Source: Candidatus Babeliales bacterium
Lineage (GTDB): Bacteria > Babelota > Babeliae > Babelales > JACPOV01
Direction of reading: 5' to 3'
Length of the DNA stretch: 11,510 bases
Assembly: GCA_020050475.1 (NCBI GenBank)
Contig: JAGVKP010000059.1
Coordinates: 1-11,510, forward strand
The first letter of the stretch is position 1. The number at the start of each line of letters is the position of its first letter. Shown here piece by piece: positions 1 to 6,876 of the stretch. The position numbers and the translations under genes were made by a program. The notes under the pieces were generated by a model. The model did no database searches and had not been told where the DNA came from. It saw only the letters and a list, made by a program, of their open reading frames with translations.

Positions 1-927
1 GATTCCTTGTTTGAATTTTCTCCCTAGGGCCCATATTGGTATATACGATTTTAAATAACTCCCGCCAACTTCAAACGGCGTAAATTCAAGCCATTCATAT
101 GGTTGAAGATTTGATTGTATTGCGGTGTAAATAGGCATTGGTCGCGAGCCATCGCAGATATTTTTGTGCGACTGACTCATGGTCATTTCCATCGGACGCT
201 CAAAGACATGCTTCAATAAGGTGTTTGCAATAACACTTCCGTAGATATCAACTACTGAAACAATCTGTTTGAAATACATTTTGTTGATAATAATTTTCAT
301 AATCTGGCTGAGCTCGGTCGTGTCAGATATATGATCAATGCCCGCATACAAGTTGTGCGCAAGTGGCCTAAAAAAATCAGGTAACGGTTTTCCGGAAGCA
401 ATCCATGGTGCTATTGCCCATGTTGACCCGGAAAGACCGGTCAGATACAGAGAGCTTTCTAAAAGTCCCGTATCATGTGCTGCGCTTAAAAAACCAAAGG
501 TCATCATCATGGCGCGAAAGCCGCCGCCGCTAAAGCAACACGCAATTCGCGGAACTCGGCGATCATCAAGTTGGAGATTGAGTTTTTCCTGCAGATGATC
601 CTTAACATGCGATAATCGTTTATCGACGTACGCGCGCTCTTCTAAGCAAAGATCATCCTGCGGGGTGTAGCGAACGTATGCCGCTTTATCTTGATAATCA
701 TGTGATTCAAATAAATGGGAATAGATATTTGATGGTATTCCTGTCAATGCATGATGCAGCTCTTTTGCGGTATCTTTTACGGTGGTATACAGATCTAAAA
801 TAAATTGCGGCATGCGCGTTTGCTGATTGCTGTATTTATATTCGATCGGCATATCGTGCAAAAATGGAGGGGCTGAATAGGTAGCAAGAGAAATAAATAC
901 CAGTATACTGGTGTAGCGTGCGTTCAT
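1..927 (-). CDS. Secreted cPLA2-like (cytosolic phospholipase A2 family) lipase, 5' part only
   Basis: An uninterrupted minus-strand frame of 309 codons starts at ATG 925-927 and leaves the window at base 1. A Shine-Dalgarno AAGGAG (931-936) sits 3-4 nt upstream. Residues 1-19 are a short basic start followed by a hydrophobic stretch (SILVFISLA), so a signal peptide is likely. The body matches the catalytic domain of eukaryotic group IV phospholipase A2/phospholipase B. It has the glycine-rich oxyanion motif CCFSGGGFRAM (130-140) with Arg138 at the place of the catalytic-site Arg of cPLA2-alpha. The nucleophile elbow GLSGSTW (164-170) puts the nucleophile at Ser166. A WLEFTPFEVGG segment follows near residue 277, like the cPLA2 FEFSPYEVG block. 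By family, it would release fatty acids from glycerophospholipids with a Ser-Asp dyad. The Asp lies beyond the edge, so activity cannot be judged. No C2 domain precedes the catalytic region. The family call is strong; a host target is inference. Confidence 0.85.
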   Translation of the reverse strand, partial: MNARYTSILVFISLATYSAPPFLHDMPIEYKYSNQQTRMPQFILDLYTTVKDTAKELHHALTGIPSNIYSHLFESHDYQDKAAYVRYTPQDDLCLEERAYVDKRLSHVKDHLQEKLNLQLDDRRVPRIACCFSGGGFRAMMMTFGFLSAAHDTGLLESSLYLTGLSGSTWAIAPWIASGKPLPDFFRPLAHNLYAGIDHISDTTELSQIMKIIINKMYFKQIVSVVDIYGSVIANTLLKHVFERPMEMTMSQSHKNICDGSRPMPIYTAIQSNLQPYEWLEFTPFEVGGSYLKSYIPIWALGRKFKQGI

Positions 928-930
928 AAT

Positions 931-936
931 ACTCCT
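931..936 (-). promoter_or_regulatory. Ribosome binding site of the cPLA2-like gene
   Basis: Read on the minus strand the sequence is AAAAAAGGAGTATT followed by ATG. The strong AAGGAG motif fixes the start at 927, and no other Met codon in this frame is nearby. The signal-peptide-like N-terminus agrees with this start. Confidence 0.65.
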
Positions 937-948
937 TTTTTGTGCTGT

Positions 949-978
949 AGCGTACTCATATTAAAAGTGGGTTTTCAA
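949..978 (-). promoter_or_regulatory. Possible promoter of the cPLA2-like gene
   Basis: On the minus strand, TTGAAA (973-978) is followed after 18 bp by TACGCT (949-954). The -35 is good (5 of 6 to consensus) and the -10 is weak (3 of 6). Transcription would start near 942, leaving a leader of about 15 nt that holds the AAGGAG site. The -35 hexamer overlaps a small inverted repeat, GGTTT-tcaag-AAACC (970-984). Confidence 0.35.
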
Positions 979-1023
979 GAAACCTTCATTTAAAGATGGT
1001 GTGTAAGTTTATCTCATTTTAAT

Positions 1024-1033
1024 TTACATGTAA
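1024..1033. repeat. Perfect 10-bp palindrome in front of mutS
   Basis: TTACATGTAA reads the same on both strands and ends three bases before the mutS ATG. It contains an ATG-TAA start-stop in frame with mutS. No clear Shine-Dalgarno is seen before mutS, so this is the only structured element in its leader. A regulatory role is a guess, and a palindrome of this size in AT-rich DNA can arise by chance. Confidence 0.3.
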
Positions 1034-1036
1034 CTA

Positions 1037-3676
1037 ATGAATGAATCAGTGAAAATAAGTTCTACGCCACTTATGCGGCAATATGCCGAAATCAAAGAGC
1101 AGTATCCGGATACGTTACTCTTTTTTCAGGTGGGTGATTTTTACGAGCTTTTTTTCGATGATGCAAAAAAAGCTGCTGCTTTTTTAGGCATAACATTGAC
1201 TGCTCGCGGTAAAAATAATGGAGAGGATGTGCCGCTATGCGGCGTGCCAGTACATGCTCTTGATTATTATTTGGCCAAATTAGTAAAAGGTGGATTTCGC
1301 GTCGCGTTATGTGATCAGCTTGAATCACCGCAGGCGGGCAAAATTGTTAAGCGTGGGGTAACGCAGGTACTGACGCCGGGAACACTTACTGATACGCAAC
1401 TTCTGGAAAACAAATCCGCTTCGTATATGCTTTCTTTTTTTCCGCATCAAGATCGGTGGGGATTGGTTTTTGGCGAACTCCTTACGGCGCAACTGCATGC
1501 AACAATCTTGACGGCAGATCATCAGCATGCGCTGGAAGCTGAGCTGATACGTTTTTTTCCCGATGAAGTAATAATGCCAGCAGGGGATGGATGTAAACAG
1601 TTTAATCTTTTTATTGCGCGCCTTGGTTTTTGTACGACTCAATATGCCGTAAAAGATACGGATGCAGCTGAGTCTACCCAATGGGTGACGCACCAATTTC
1701 GCCCTGATACGGCAGAATTGTATCGCCAACAGCAGGCGCTTCAAGGATCGATGACGCTTTTTTACAGCTACTTAAAACGAAATCAGGAAGCAGCGCTTGC
1801 TCAGTTTCGGCATATTAATTTCTATCAGCCTGATGATTTTTTGATACTGGATCGTTCGACGCAACGTCATTTAGAAATGGTAAAAAATAGCACTGATGGT
1901 ACTGCAACTCACACACTTTTTGATGCAGTCGATGGCGCGGTAACCGCCATGGGGTCGCGCATGATAAAAAAGTGGCTTGTCAGGCCGCTGGTCAAAAAAG
2001 AGGCGATTATTCAGCGCCAAGAAGCGGTTGGCGCTTTGCAAAACGACCAGATGACTTGTAATGCAGTGCGTGATTGTTTGAAAGAAATTGGTGATTGCGA
2101 GCGCATCATCGGAAGAATTGCTTTATCAAAAGGTGTGCTGAATGACTATCTTGCGCTCAATCAAATGTTGTGCGTACTTCCCCAGTTAAAAAAAAATCTT
2201 GCTACGTTTTCCTCGGTTGCTCTTTTGAGCATTATTGAGCAAACCATCAGTCTATTTACTGAATTAAAAAATTTACTGCAAGCATCTCTCAATGATGATC
2301 CGACGAAAGATTGGCTCATTAAGTCGCAGTTTGATCAACAACTTGATGTAATGAGAGAACTGGTTGAGCAGAGTAATGAAAAAATTCTCGCGCTTGAGCG
2401 CGCAGAACAGGAGCAGACCGGCATCAATTCGTTGAAGATACGATACAACCAAGTACATGGCTACTATATTGAAATAACAAAAGCCAATCTTGGGTCGGTA
2501 CCGACGCGGTATGTTCGCCATCAAACATTGGTGGGTAAAGAACGATTCACGACACCAGAGCTGAAAAATCTTGAAATCGAAATTCAGTCATCGCGAACAA
2601 CGATTGACCAGTGCGAACAAGAGATTTTTAATCAGATTAAAAAAAATGTTTCTGAATCAGTCGGTAGTTTACGAAAGACAGCTCAAGCGGTTGCGCATCT
2701 TGATGCGCTTTTAGGGTTTGCCATAATTGCTTATGAGCGCGGTTATATACGGCCCACTATTCATGAAAAAAATGATATTATAATTCAGCAAGGTAAACAT
2801 CCGGTTGTTGCTCGTCTTGCTGATCATGCATTTATTCCTAATGATACGCAGTTGATAGATGATCAACGTATGTGGATTATCACCGGGCCGAATATGGGTG
2901 GCAAATCGACGTATTTACGGCAGGTTGCGCTTTTGTGTATTTTAGCGCAGTGCGGTTCTTTTATTCCTGCGCAGAGCGCTCAGCTACCGATTCTTGATAG
3001 AATTTTTACGCGTATTGGTGCAAGCGATAATGTAGCGCAAGGAAAAAGTACTTTCTTGATTGAAATGGAAGAGACCGCTTTAATTTGCAAGCATGCCACA
3101 GCCCGCAGTCTTCTTATTTTGGATGAAGTAGGGCGCGGCACAAGTACCTTTGATGGCCTTGCGATAGCGCAAGCAGTTATTGAATATATTTATCATCAGA
3201 TTGGAGCACGCTGCCTCTTTGCAACGCACTATCATGAGTTAACGCAGCTTGCTGACGAATTTCATGGTATCGTCAATTATCATGCGGCGAGTAAAAAAAT
3301 TACTGAAAAGATGCTGCTTTTGTATCGAATGGTACCGGGTATTGCCGATGGAAGTTTTGGTATTGAAGTAGCGCGCATGGCCGAGCTACCGGGGCCAATT
3401 ATTACCCGTTCGCACGAACTTATTAATCAATTTCAAGCCGCATCGCTTACCAGCGTTCCTGAAAGCCAAAATAGCGAATTGATTGCGCGTATTACGCGTG
3501 AAAATGAGCGACTTGCGCAAGCACTTATTGCGCTTGAGACTAAAAATAAAAATGAGAACTCGATTCATCGTATTATGGATGAAATTTCTTGGGATGATCT
3601 TTCGCCTAAAAAAGCATTTGATCTTTTATGGCAGATTAAGCAAATACATCTTAAAAAAGACGTCTTTCCGGATTGA
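1037..3676 (+). CDS. mutS: DNA mismatch repair protein MutS
   Basis: This 879-residue protein is full length for bacterial MutS. The protein clamps DNA as a dimer, recognises mismatches and small loops, and uses ATP to recruit MutL. The N-terminal mismatch-binding domain has the Phe-x-Glu reading motif in GDFYELFFDDA, with Phe35 and Glu37 as the wedge and contact residues. The core and lever domains fill the middle (about 250-560), with the clamp near LKIRYNQVHGYYIEITKAN. The ATPase domain has Walker A GPNMGGKST (617-625), the GKSTFLIEMEE loop, Walker B LLILDEVGRGTSTFDG (Asp696, Glu697) and the ATHYHEL switch. The C-terminal tail ends with the DLSPKKAFDLLWQIK helix seen in long MutS1 proteins. 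The start is the first ATG; no good Shine-Dalgarno is visible. mutL is not in the window. The last 26 bp overlap the convergent NCA2-like gene. Confidence 0.97.
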   Translation: MNESVKISSTPLMRQYAEIKEQYPDTLLFFQVGDFYELFFDDAKKAAAFLGITLTARGKNNGEDVPLCGVPVHALDYYLAKLVKGGFRVALCDQLESPQAGKIVKRGVTQVLTPGTLTDTQLLENKSASYMLSFFPHQDRWGLVFGELLTAQLHATILTADHQHALEAELIRFFPDEVIMPAGDGCKQFNLFIARLGFCTTQYAVKDTDAAESTQWVTHQFRPDTAELYRQQQALQGSMTLFYSYLKRNQEAALAQFRHINFYQPDDFLILDRSTQRHLEMVKNSTDGTATHTLFDAVDGAVTAMGSRMIKKWLVRPLVKKEAIIQRQEAVGALQNDQMTCNAVRDCLKEIGDCERIIGRIALSKGVLNDYLALNQMLCVLPQLKKNLATFSSVALLSIIEQTISLFTELKNLLQASLNDDPTKDWLIKSQFDQQLDVMRELVEQSNEKILALERAEQEQTGINSLKIRYNQVHGYYIEITKANLGSVPTRYVRHQTLVGKERFTTPELKNLEIEIQSSRTTIDQCEQEIFNQIKKNVSESVGSLRKTAQAVAHLDALLGFAIIAYERGYIRPTIHEKNDIIIQQGKHPVVARLADHAFIPNDTQLIDDQRMWIITGPNMGGKSTYLRQVALLCILAQCGSFIPAQSAQLPILDRIFTRIGASDNVAQGKSTFLIEMEETALICKHATARSLLILDEVGRGTSTFDGLAIAQAVIEYIYHQIGARCLFATHYHELTQLADEFHGIVNYHAASKKITEKMLLLYRMVPGIADGSFGIEVARMAELPGPIITRSHELINQFQAASLTSVPESQNSELIARITRENERLAQALIALETKNKNENSIHRIMDEISWDDLSPKKAFDLLWQIKQIHLKKDVFPD

Positions 3677-5405
3677 GCGACAGTTTAAAAAATGATGAGC
3701 GGTCAGCGATGTGCAGTGGTGTCGCTGAACTGAATGAAAGAAATTCATAGGTGCGATACATGCGCTTAATCGTTGCCATTTTTTGGTGAATTTCAAATTC
3801 TGGTGAACCGATTTGTGCCAGATCCTGTTCAAACTGTTCTTGGCAGTTTCTATTCAGATGCGGTATATAGCTTCGCAGTTTTGAAAGCCAATAGACAATC
3901 AGCCCCTGCGCTTCATACGAAAGCGGGACCCCTTTAGTGTGATTTTTGTTCAGCGTGTTTTCAATACTTATCAATCCCTCTCTAATCGGATTGTAATTTT
4001 CTTGCGTAAATTTGTGTGCGATGCCGCGTACGACGCGATAAAATCCGTAGGTGGCAAGCAAAAAAGCAGATGCAGGAATGGTCAAAAGCAGTTGTAAATT
4101 AACCTGCTGCTGATTGACACGATCTTCAATTGAGGAAATTACTTTAGCTGCCGCATGAACACTTTGTAAAAGCCAAATAGCCGATACGGGAGATGTCTTG
4201 CCATAGGGATTGAGTGCATAAGCAGGCCTATTAAGAAACTCTTTGATATCATCTTTGACCATCGCGTAGTCACCCGTCCGGATCATTTTTTTGATTTCGT
4301 CTTGCAGTTGAACCGCTGAAATATTCTGTTTTTTTGCTTTTTCTTCTAAGAAATTATTCAATATATCAATCAGCTGCTCTTCCTGAGTTTTGAGATATTC
4401 TTTTAATTGATTATTTGCTGATTGTGGCTTTGAGGTGTACTCCTGTACGACGTTACTGATCGGTTGTACAAGATTTTCGGTGAATAATTTTTTTATTCCG
4501 CCAGCTGCGCTGCGCATATTTTCCATCAGAGCATCATGATTAAGATACCAATATACGGCGCAGGCAGCTAAAGTGCCTGCCGCAAAACTGTACCGCCACC
4601 AGTTTCGCTCCATATGAGTTGGTTTTGCAAACTGATGTAATGCCGGTAATGAATGGGTACTGAATTGCGTTGCTGCTTGATGGCAAGCAGTAAGCATGTC
4701 ATGAATTTCTAAAATAGCTGCGGGTGACGTCATTGCATGATCGAGTGACTGGTGATTTACACAGGCTTTGATGAGTGTCGCGGTTTGCCCAAGATTATTT
4801 TTAATTTCAGTGTCGGTCTTGAGATTTTCAAGCGCATGTACATTTTGATAAAGATGCCCCAAATAGTATGAGTAGTAATAAATTGCTTCCTTAAGGCTAT
4901 CGACTGCGCGATCAGCCAACTGAAGGCACGCTTTTTTGCTTATCATTTTGGTTGGTGAATGGGTCATATAATAATTAAAAGGCCGCAATTTTACCTGTTG
5001 CCAATAGGTAAGTTGATCAAAAAGTTCGGCAAGGACATTAATCAGGTTGCTAATTAATCCGTGTGCCTGCTTTTTACACAGTGTAGCGACCACCAGCAGC
5101 TCTGCCTGATCATACATGGTTTCTTCATCTTTTTTTGATGTATGACTCGTAGCTCGCTGTTTGAGCGATGAAAGCTGACTGTAGGCAGCTAAAAGCTCGT
5201 CATACGAGGAAAAAGAGTTAATATTTTCAACGCAGGTGAGGAACGTTTGCAACGAGGCTGGGATGAGCGGGTTGTGTGCGGCCAAAAATTTTCTGCCAAA
5301 AATGGCCGATATGTCCTCTTTTTCAGGTTCGCTGGTGCACATGGCTGAAGTGCCGAGGGTAAAAATAACCAGACTGCTGATTAGTTTCTTTGATCTTAAT
5401 AGCAT
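3651..5405 (-). CDS. NCA2/DGS1-like secreted or membrane protein
   Basis: This is a 584-residue, largely helical protein. I start it at ATG 5403-5405, which has AAGGAGC 5-6 nt upstream and a promoter ending about 30 nt upstream. A further in-frame ATG at 5432 would add nine residues but lies almost on the predicted transcription start. Residues 1-22 look like a signal peptide (LISSLVIFTLGTSA). Two more hydrophobic segments lie at about 270-288 and 437-457. The second half follows the order of the mitochondrial NCA2 family (yeast Nca2, plant DGS1): a first membrane segment, then FTENLVQPISNVV (308-320), a charged coil, SAIWLLQSVHAAAKV (408-422), a PAS-containing membrane segment, a GLIVYWLSKL block (501-510), DLAQIGSP (528-535) and a closing Arg-rich helix. 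I compared from memory, so the assignment is probable, not proven. NCA2 proteins affect mitochondrial ATP synthase expression and lipid homeostasis; the role here is unknown. Confidence 0.8.
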   Translation of the reverse strand: MLLRSKKLISSLVIFTLGTSAMCTSEPEKEDISAIFGRKFLAAHNPLIPASLQTFLTCVENINSFSSYDELLAAYSQLSSLKQRATSHTSKKDEETMYDQAELLVVATLCKKQAHGLISNLINVLAELFDQLTYWQQVKLRPFNYYMTHSPTKMISKKACLQLADRAVDSLKEAIYYYSYYLGHLYQNVHALENLKTDTEIKNNLGQTATLIKACVNHQSLDHAMTSPAAILEIHDMLTACHQAATQFSTHSLPALHQFAKPTHMERNWWRYSFAAGTLAACAVYWYLNHDALMENMRSAAGGIKKLFTENLVQPISNVVQEYTSKPQSANNQLKEYLKTQEEQLIDILNNFLEEKAKKQNISAVQLQDEIKKMIRTGDYAMVKDDIKEFLNRPAYALNPYGKTSPVSAIWLLQSVHAAAKVISSIEDRVNQQQVNLQLLLTIPASAFLLATYGFYRVVRGIAHKFTQENYNPIREGLISIENTLNKNHTKGVPLSYEAQGLIVYWLSKLRSYIPHLNRNCQEQFEQDLAQIGSPEFEIHQKMATIKRMYRTYEFLSFSSATPLHIADRSSFFKLSLNPERRLF

Positions 5406-5410
5406 TAAAT

Positions 5411-5417
5411 GCTCCTT
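5411..5417 (-). promoter_or_regulatory. Ribosome binding site deciding the start of the NCA2-like gene
   Basis: AAGGAGC on the minus strand lies five bases before ATG 5403-5405. It would fall inside the reading frame if the longer start at 5432 were used, so it supports the shorter 584-residue protein. Confidence 0.65.
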
Positions 5418-5441
5418 AAAAGCGGCACTCAATCGTTATTA

Positions 5442-5470
5442 ACTGTAGCAAAAATGCCTCAATAGCTCAA
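5442..5470 (-). promoter_or_regulatory. Promoter of the NCA2-like gene with extended -10
   Basis: On the minus strand, TTGAGC (-35, 5465-5470) is followed after exactly 17 bp by TACAGT (-10, 5442-5447). TG-C directly before the -10 makes it an extended -10. Initiation would fall near 5435, giving a leader of about 30 nt with the AAGGAGC site. The spacing and extension make this the best sigma70-like promoter in the window. The -35 is one arm of a perfect dyad. Confidence 0.6.
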
Positions 5471-5478
5471 TTTTGAGC
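5465..5478. repeat. Perfect dyad GCTCAA-TT-TTGAGC over a -35 element
   Basis: Two six-base arms (5465-5470 and 5473-5478) are separated by two bases. The left arm is the -35 hexamer of the minus-strand promoter. The right arm gives the same TTGAGC facing rplU, but no -10 lies 16-18 bp beyond it. The position suits an operator, though no regulator is identified. It is not followed by a T-run, so it is not an intrinsic terminator. Confidence 0.4.
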
Positions 5479-5575
5479 CAAAATGGGTCTTAAGACAAGA
5501 CATTAAGCTGCTTTTTTGGTACTTTTAAACATAGAATGTAAAAATTGCTGTAATAATAGCCAAAATTCTTCTATC

Positions 5576-5584
5576 TGGTACACT
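5576..5584 (+). promoter_or_regulatory. Possible extended -10 promoter of rplU
   Basis: TGGTACACT fits the extended -10 form TG-n-TAnnnT, with the hexamer TACACT at 5579-5584. No good -35 lies 16-18 bp upstream; TTGCTG at 5545-5550 is too far away. A start near 5591 would leave a leader of about 40 nt before the rplU ATG. Call this tentative. Confidence 0.35.
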
Positions 5585-5630
5585 ACAGCAATACAGATGT
5601 TAACCTTATTGAAAACTACGAAGGTTTTTT

Positions 5631-5993
5631 ATGGAACAAAAAACGAGCACACAGTCGGTAGAAGTACCATCTGTTCCATTATTTGAACGTTATGCAATTA
5701 TACAAACTGGTGGTAAGCAGTACCAGGTGATTGAAGGCAAAACGGTCGCTATCGAAAAAGTTGACGGTGAGCCGGGCACGAAGCTTGAGTTCAGCGAAGT
5801 TTTATTGTGCAAAATGGGGCCAGGCGAAATTGAAATCGGGCAGCCATTTTTGGAGCGCAAAGTCAAAGCTTCTATCGTCAAACAGATGAGGGCGCCAAAA
5901 GTCATCGTCTTTAAATTCAAACGTAGAAAAAAATCGCGCGTTAAAAAAGGACATCGTCAGCCAGTGACGGTTATTCGCATTGAATCAATTTAA
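5631..5993 (+). CDS. rplU: 50S ribosomal protein L21
   Basis: A 120-residue protein carrying the whole L21 fold. It opens with YAIIQTGGKQYQV (21-33) and ends with the basic FKFKRRKKSRVKKGHRQP stretch and TVIRIESI. L21 binds 23S rRNA in the large ribosomal subunit. Most L21 proteins start about one residue before the YAIIQ motif. Here about 20 polar residues precede it, and no Met lies closer, so the extension appears real. AAGG lies about 6-7 nt before the ATG. The usual partner rpmA (L27) does not follow; the next gene is a secreted hydrolase 46 bp on. An imperfect hairpin covers the stop codon and could separate the two genes or tune their expression. Confidence 0.97.
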   Translation: MEQKTSTQSVEVPSVPLFERYAIIQTGGKQYQVIEGKTVAIEKVDGEPGTKLEFSEVLLCKMGPGEIEIGQPFLERKVKASIVKQMRAPKVIVFKFKRRKKSRVKKGHRQPVTVIRIESI

Positions 5994-6008
5994 TTGATTG
6001 AAGCGAAT
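5973..6008 (+). repeat. Imperfect hairpin across the rplU stop codon
   Basis: ATTCGC (5973-5978) pairs with GCGAAT (6003-6008), and AATCAA (5983-5988) pairs with TTGATT (5994-5999). An internal mismatch separates the two helices and TTTAA forms the loop. The TAA stop (5991-5993) lies in the loop and inner stem. No T-run follows, so it does not look like a standard terminator. It might be a read-through attenuator, a 3'-end stabiliser or chance in AT-rich DNA. Confidence 0.45.
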
Positions 6009-6039
6009 CGCGTAATTTATCAGAGTAAATGGGGGTTAT

Positions 6040-6834
6040 ATGAATAAATTTATTCTGCTATTTTTCTTTGTTACGCATTATTGTGTCGTCGCGGCTGAAA
6101 AGTCTGTCGTTTTTCTCTATGCTCATGGACTGGGTGCGACCCAAGATCAGGTCTTTCGGCTCTATACAAAGTATGCCTCTGATGGATCTGCCAATAAGCA
6201 GTGGCTGATCAATGCACCGCTCGCTCTTTTTGATTTTCCGGATGCGCTACCAGTTATCGATACGTATAATCCCTCATTGGTAAATCTTGGGCAGCAACTC
6301 GATATCGATCGCCTGCATGAAGCCTATCAGCAAACGCTTGAAAAGTTTCCTGAATCAGAAATCATTCTTTTTGGTCTTTCGCGTGGCGCAACAACAATTA
6401 TTAACTATGTAAGTCTTTACAAGCCTGATCGGTTAAAAGCGCTGGTGCTTGAATCGCCGATTGATTCCTATGAAAATCTTATTAAACATTTGATGAAGCG
6501 ATTTCATCTTTCGTATCTCCCGTACACTGTCGGTTGCTCCGTACTTAAATATCGATTCCCTTCTATTGAACTTGATGGCATACAACCGATAAAGTCAGTC
6601 AAATGGGTGCCGCGTGATCTGCCTATTTTTCTTGCCCATAGCAAAGAGGACCAGGTGATTCCGGTTACGGCATCGCGTAATCTTTACCAAGCATTGATTC
6701 ACAACGGTAATACCTGTGCTTATTATTGCGAACTTGACCATGGCGCTCACGGAAAAATTATGCGCAACGTTGATGCACCAGTTTACAAATCTGCGCTGCA
6801 CGCTTTTTTTAAGCGATTCAATATTGAGGCTTAA
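6040..6834 (+). CDS. Secreted alpha/beta-hydrolase
   Basis: A 264-residue protein with a hydrophobic N-terminus (KFILLFFFVTHYCVVAA, 3-19) that should be a signal peptide, leaving a soluble alpha/beta-hydrolase domain. The oxyanion region is FLYAHGLGA (25-33). The nucleophile elbow is FGLSRGA with Ser114. The acid is probably Asp204 in HSKEDQVIP, and the base His237 or His234 in LDHGAHG. The catalytic triad therefore looks complete. The substrate cannot be read from sequence; it could be an ester, lipid or peptide, since such serine hydrolases vary widely. The start has GGGGG four bases upstream (6031-6035). It lies 46 bp after rplU on the same strand and may be read from the same transcript. 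Its exported start parallels the two exported proteins encoded to its left. Confidence 0.85.
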   Translation: MNKFILLFFFVTHYCVVAAEKSVVFLYAHGLGATQDQVFRLYTKYASDGSANKQWLINAPLALFDFPDALPVIDTYNPSLVNLGQQLDIDRLHEAYQQTLEKFPESEIILFGLSRGATTIINYVSLYKPDRLKALVLESPIDSYENLIKHLMKRFHLSYLPYTVGCSVLKYRFPSIELDGIQPIKSVKWVPRDLPIFLAHSKEDQVIPVTASRNLYQALIHNGNTCAYYCELDHGAHGKIMRNVDAPVYKSALHAFFKRFNIEA

Positions 6835-6876
6835 GAGGTTTGCGCTGCGAAGACTTTTTTGGAGCTCTGCAAGCAT

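Noticed and set aside
338..598. A plus-strand open frame of 86 codons opposite the lipase gene.
   Set aside because: It mirrors the cPLA2-like catalytic region on the other strand and has no ribosome site or domain.
3676..3728. Inverted repeats after mutS: TCAGCGA/TCGCTGA and AGCGACA/TGTCGCT.
   Set aside because: They lie in the coding sequence of the NCA2-like gene, share one arm, have long loops and lack a T-run, so a mutS terminator is not convincing.
5337..5348. A possible lipobox (TSAMC) in the NCA2-like protein.
   Set aside because: Met directly before Cys and Ser at -3 do not fit the lipobox pattern, so a lipoprotein call is not supported.
5406..5432. A longer start for the NCA2-like gene at ATG 5432, adding nine residues.
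   Set aside because: The strong AAGGAGC and the signal peptide both fit ATG 5405, and the predicted transcription start near 5435 would leave almost no leader for the longer form.
5433..5630. A possible RNA gene or riboswitch in the longest intergenic stretch.
   Set aside because: Beyond the dyad and promoter elements I see no tRNA-like fold, no riboswitch core and no terminator hairpin with a T-run.
6859..6876. A TTG start at 6859 for the small secreted protein.
   Set aside because: It would overlap the only GGAG site and put charged residues before a clean signal peptide that begins at ATG 6877.
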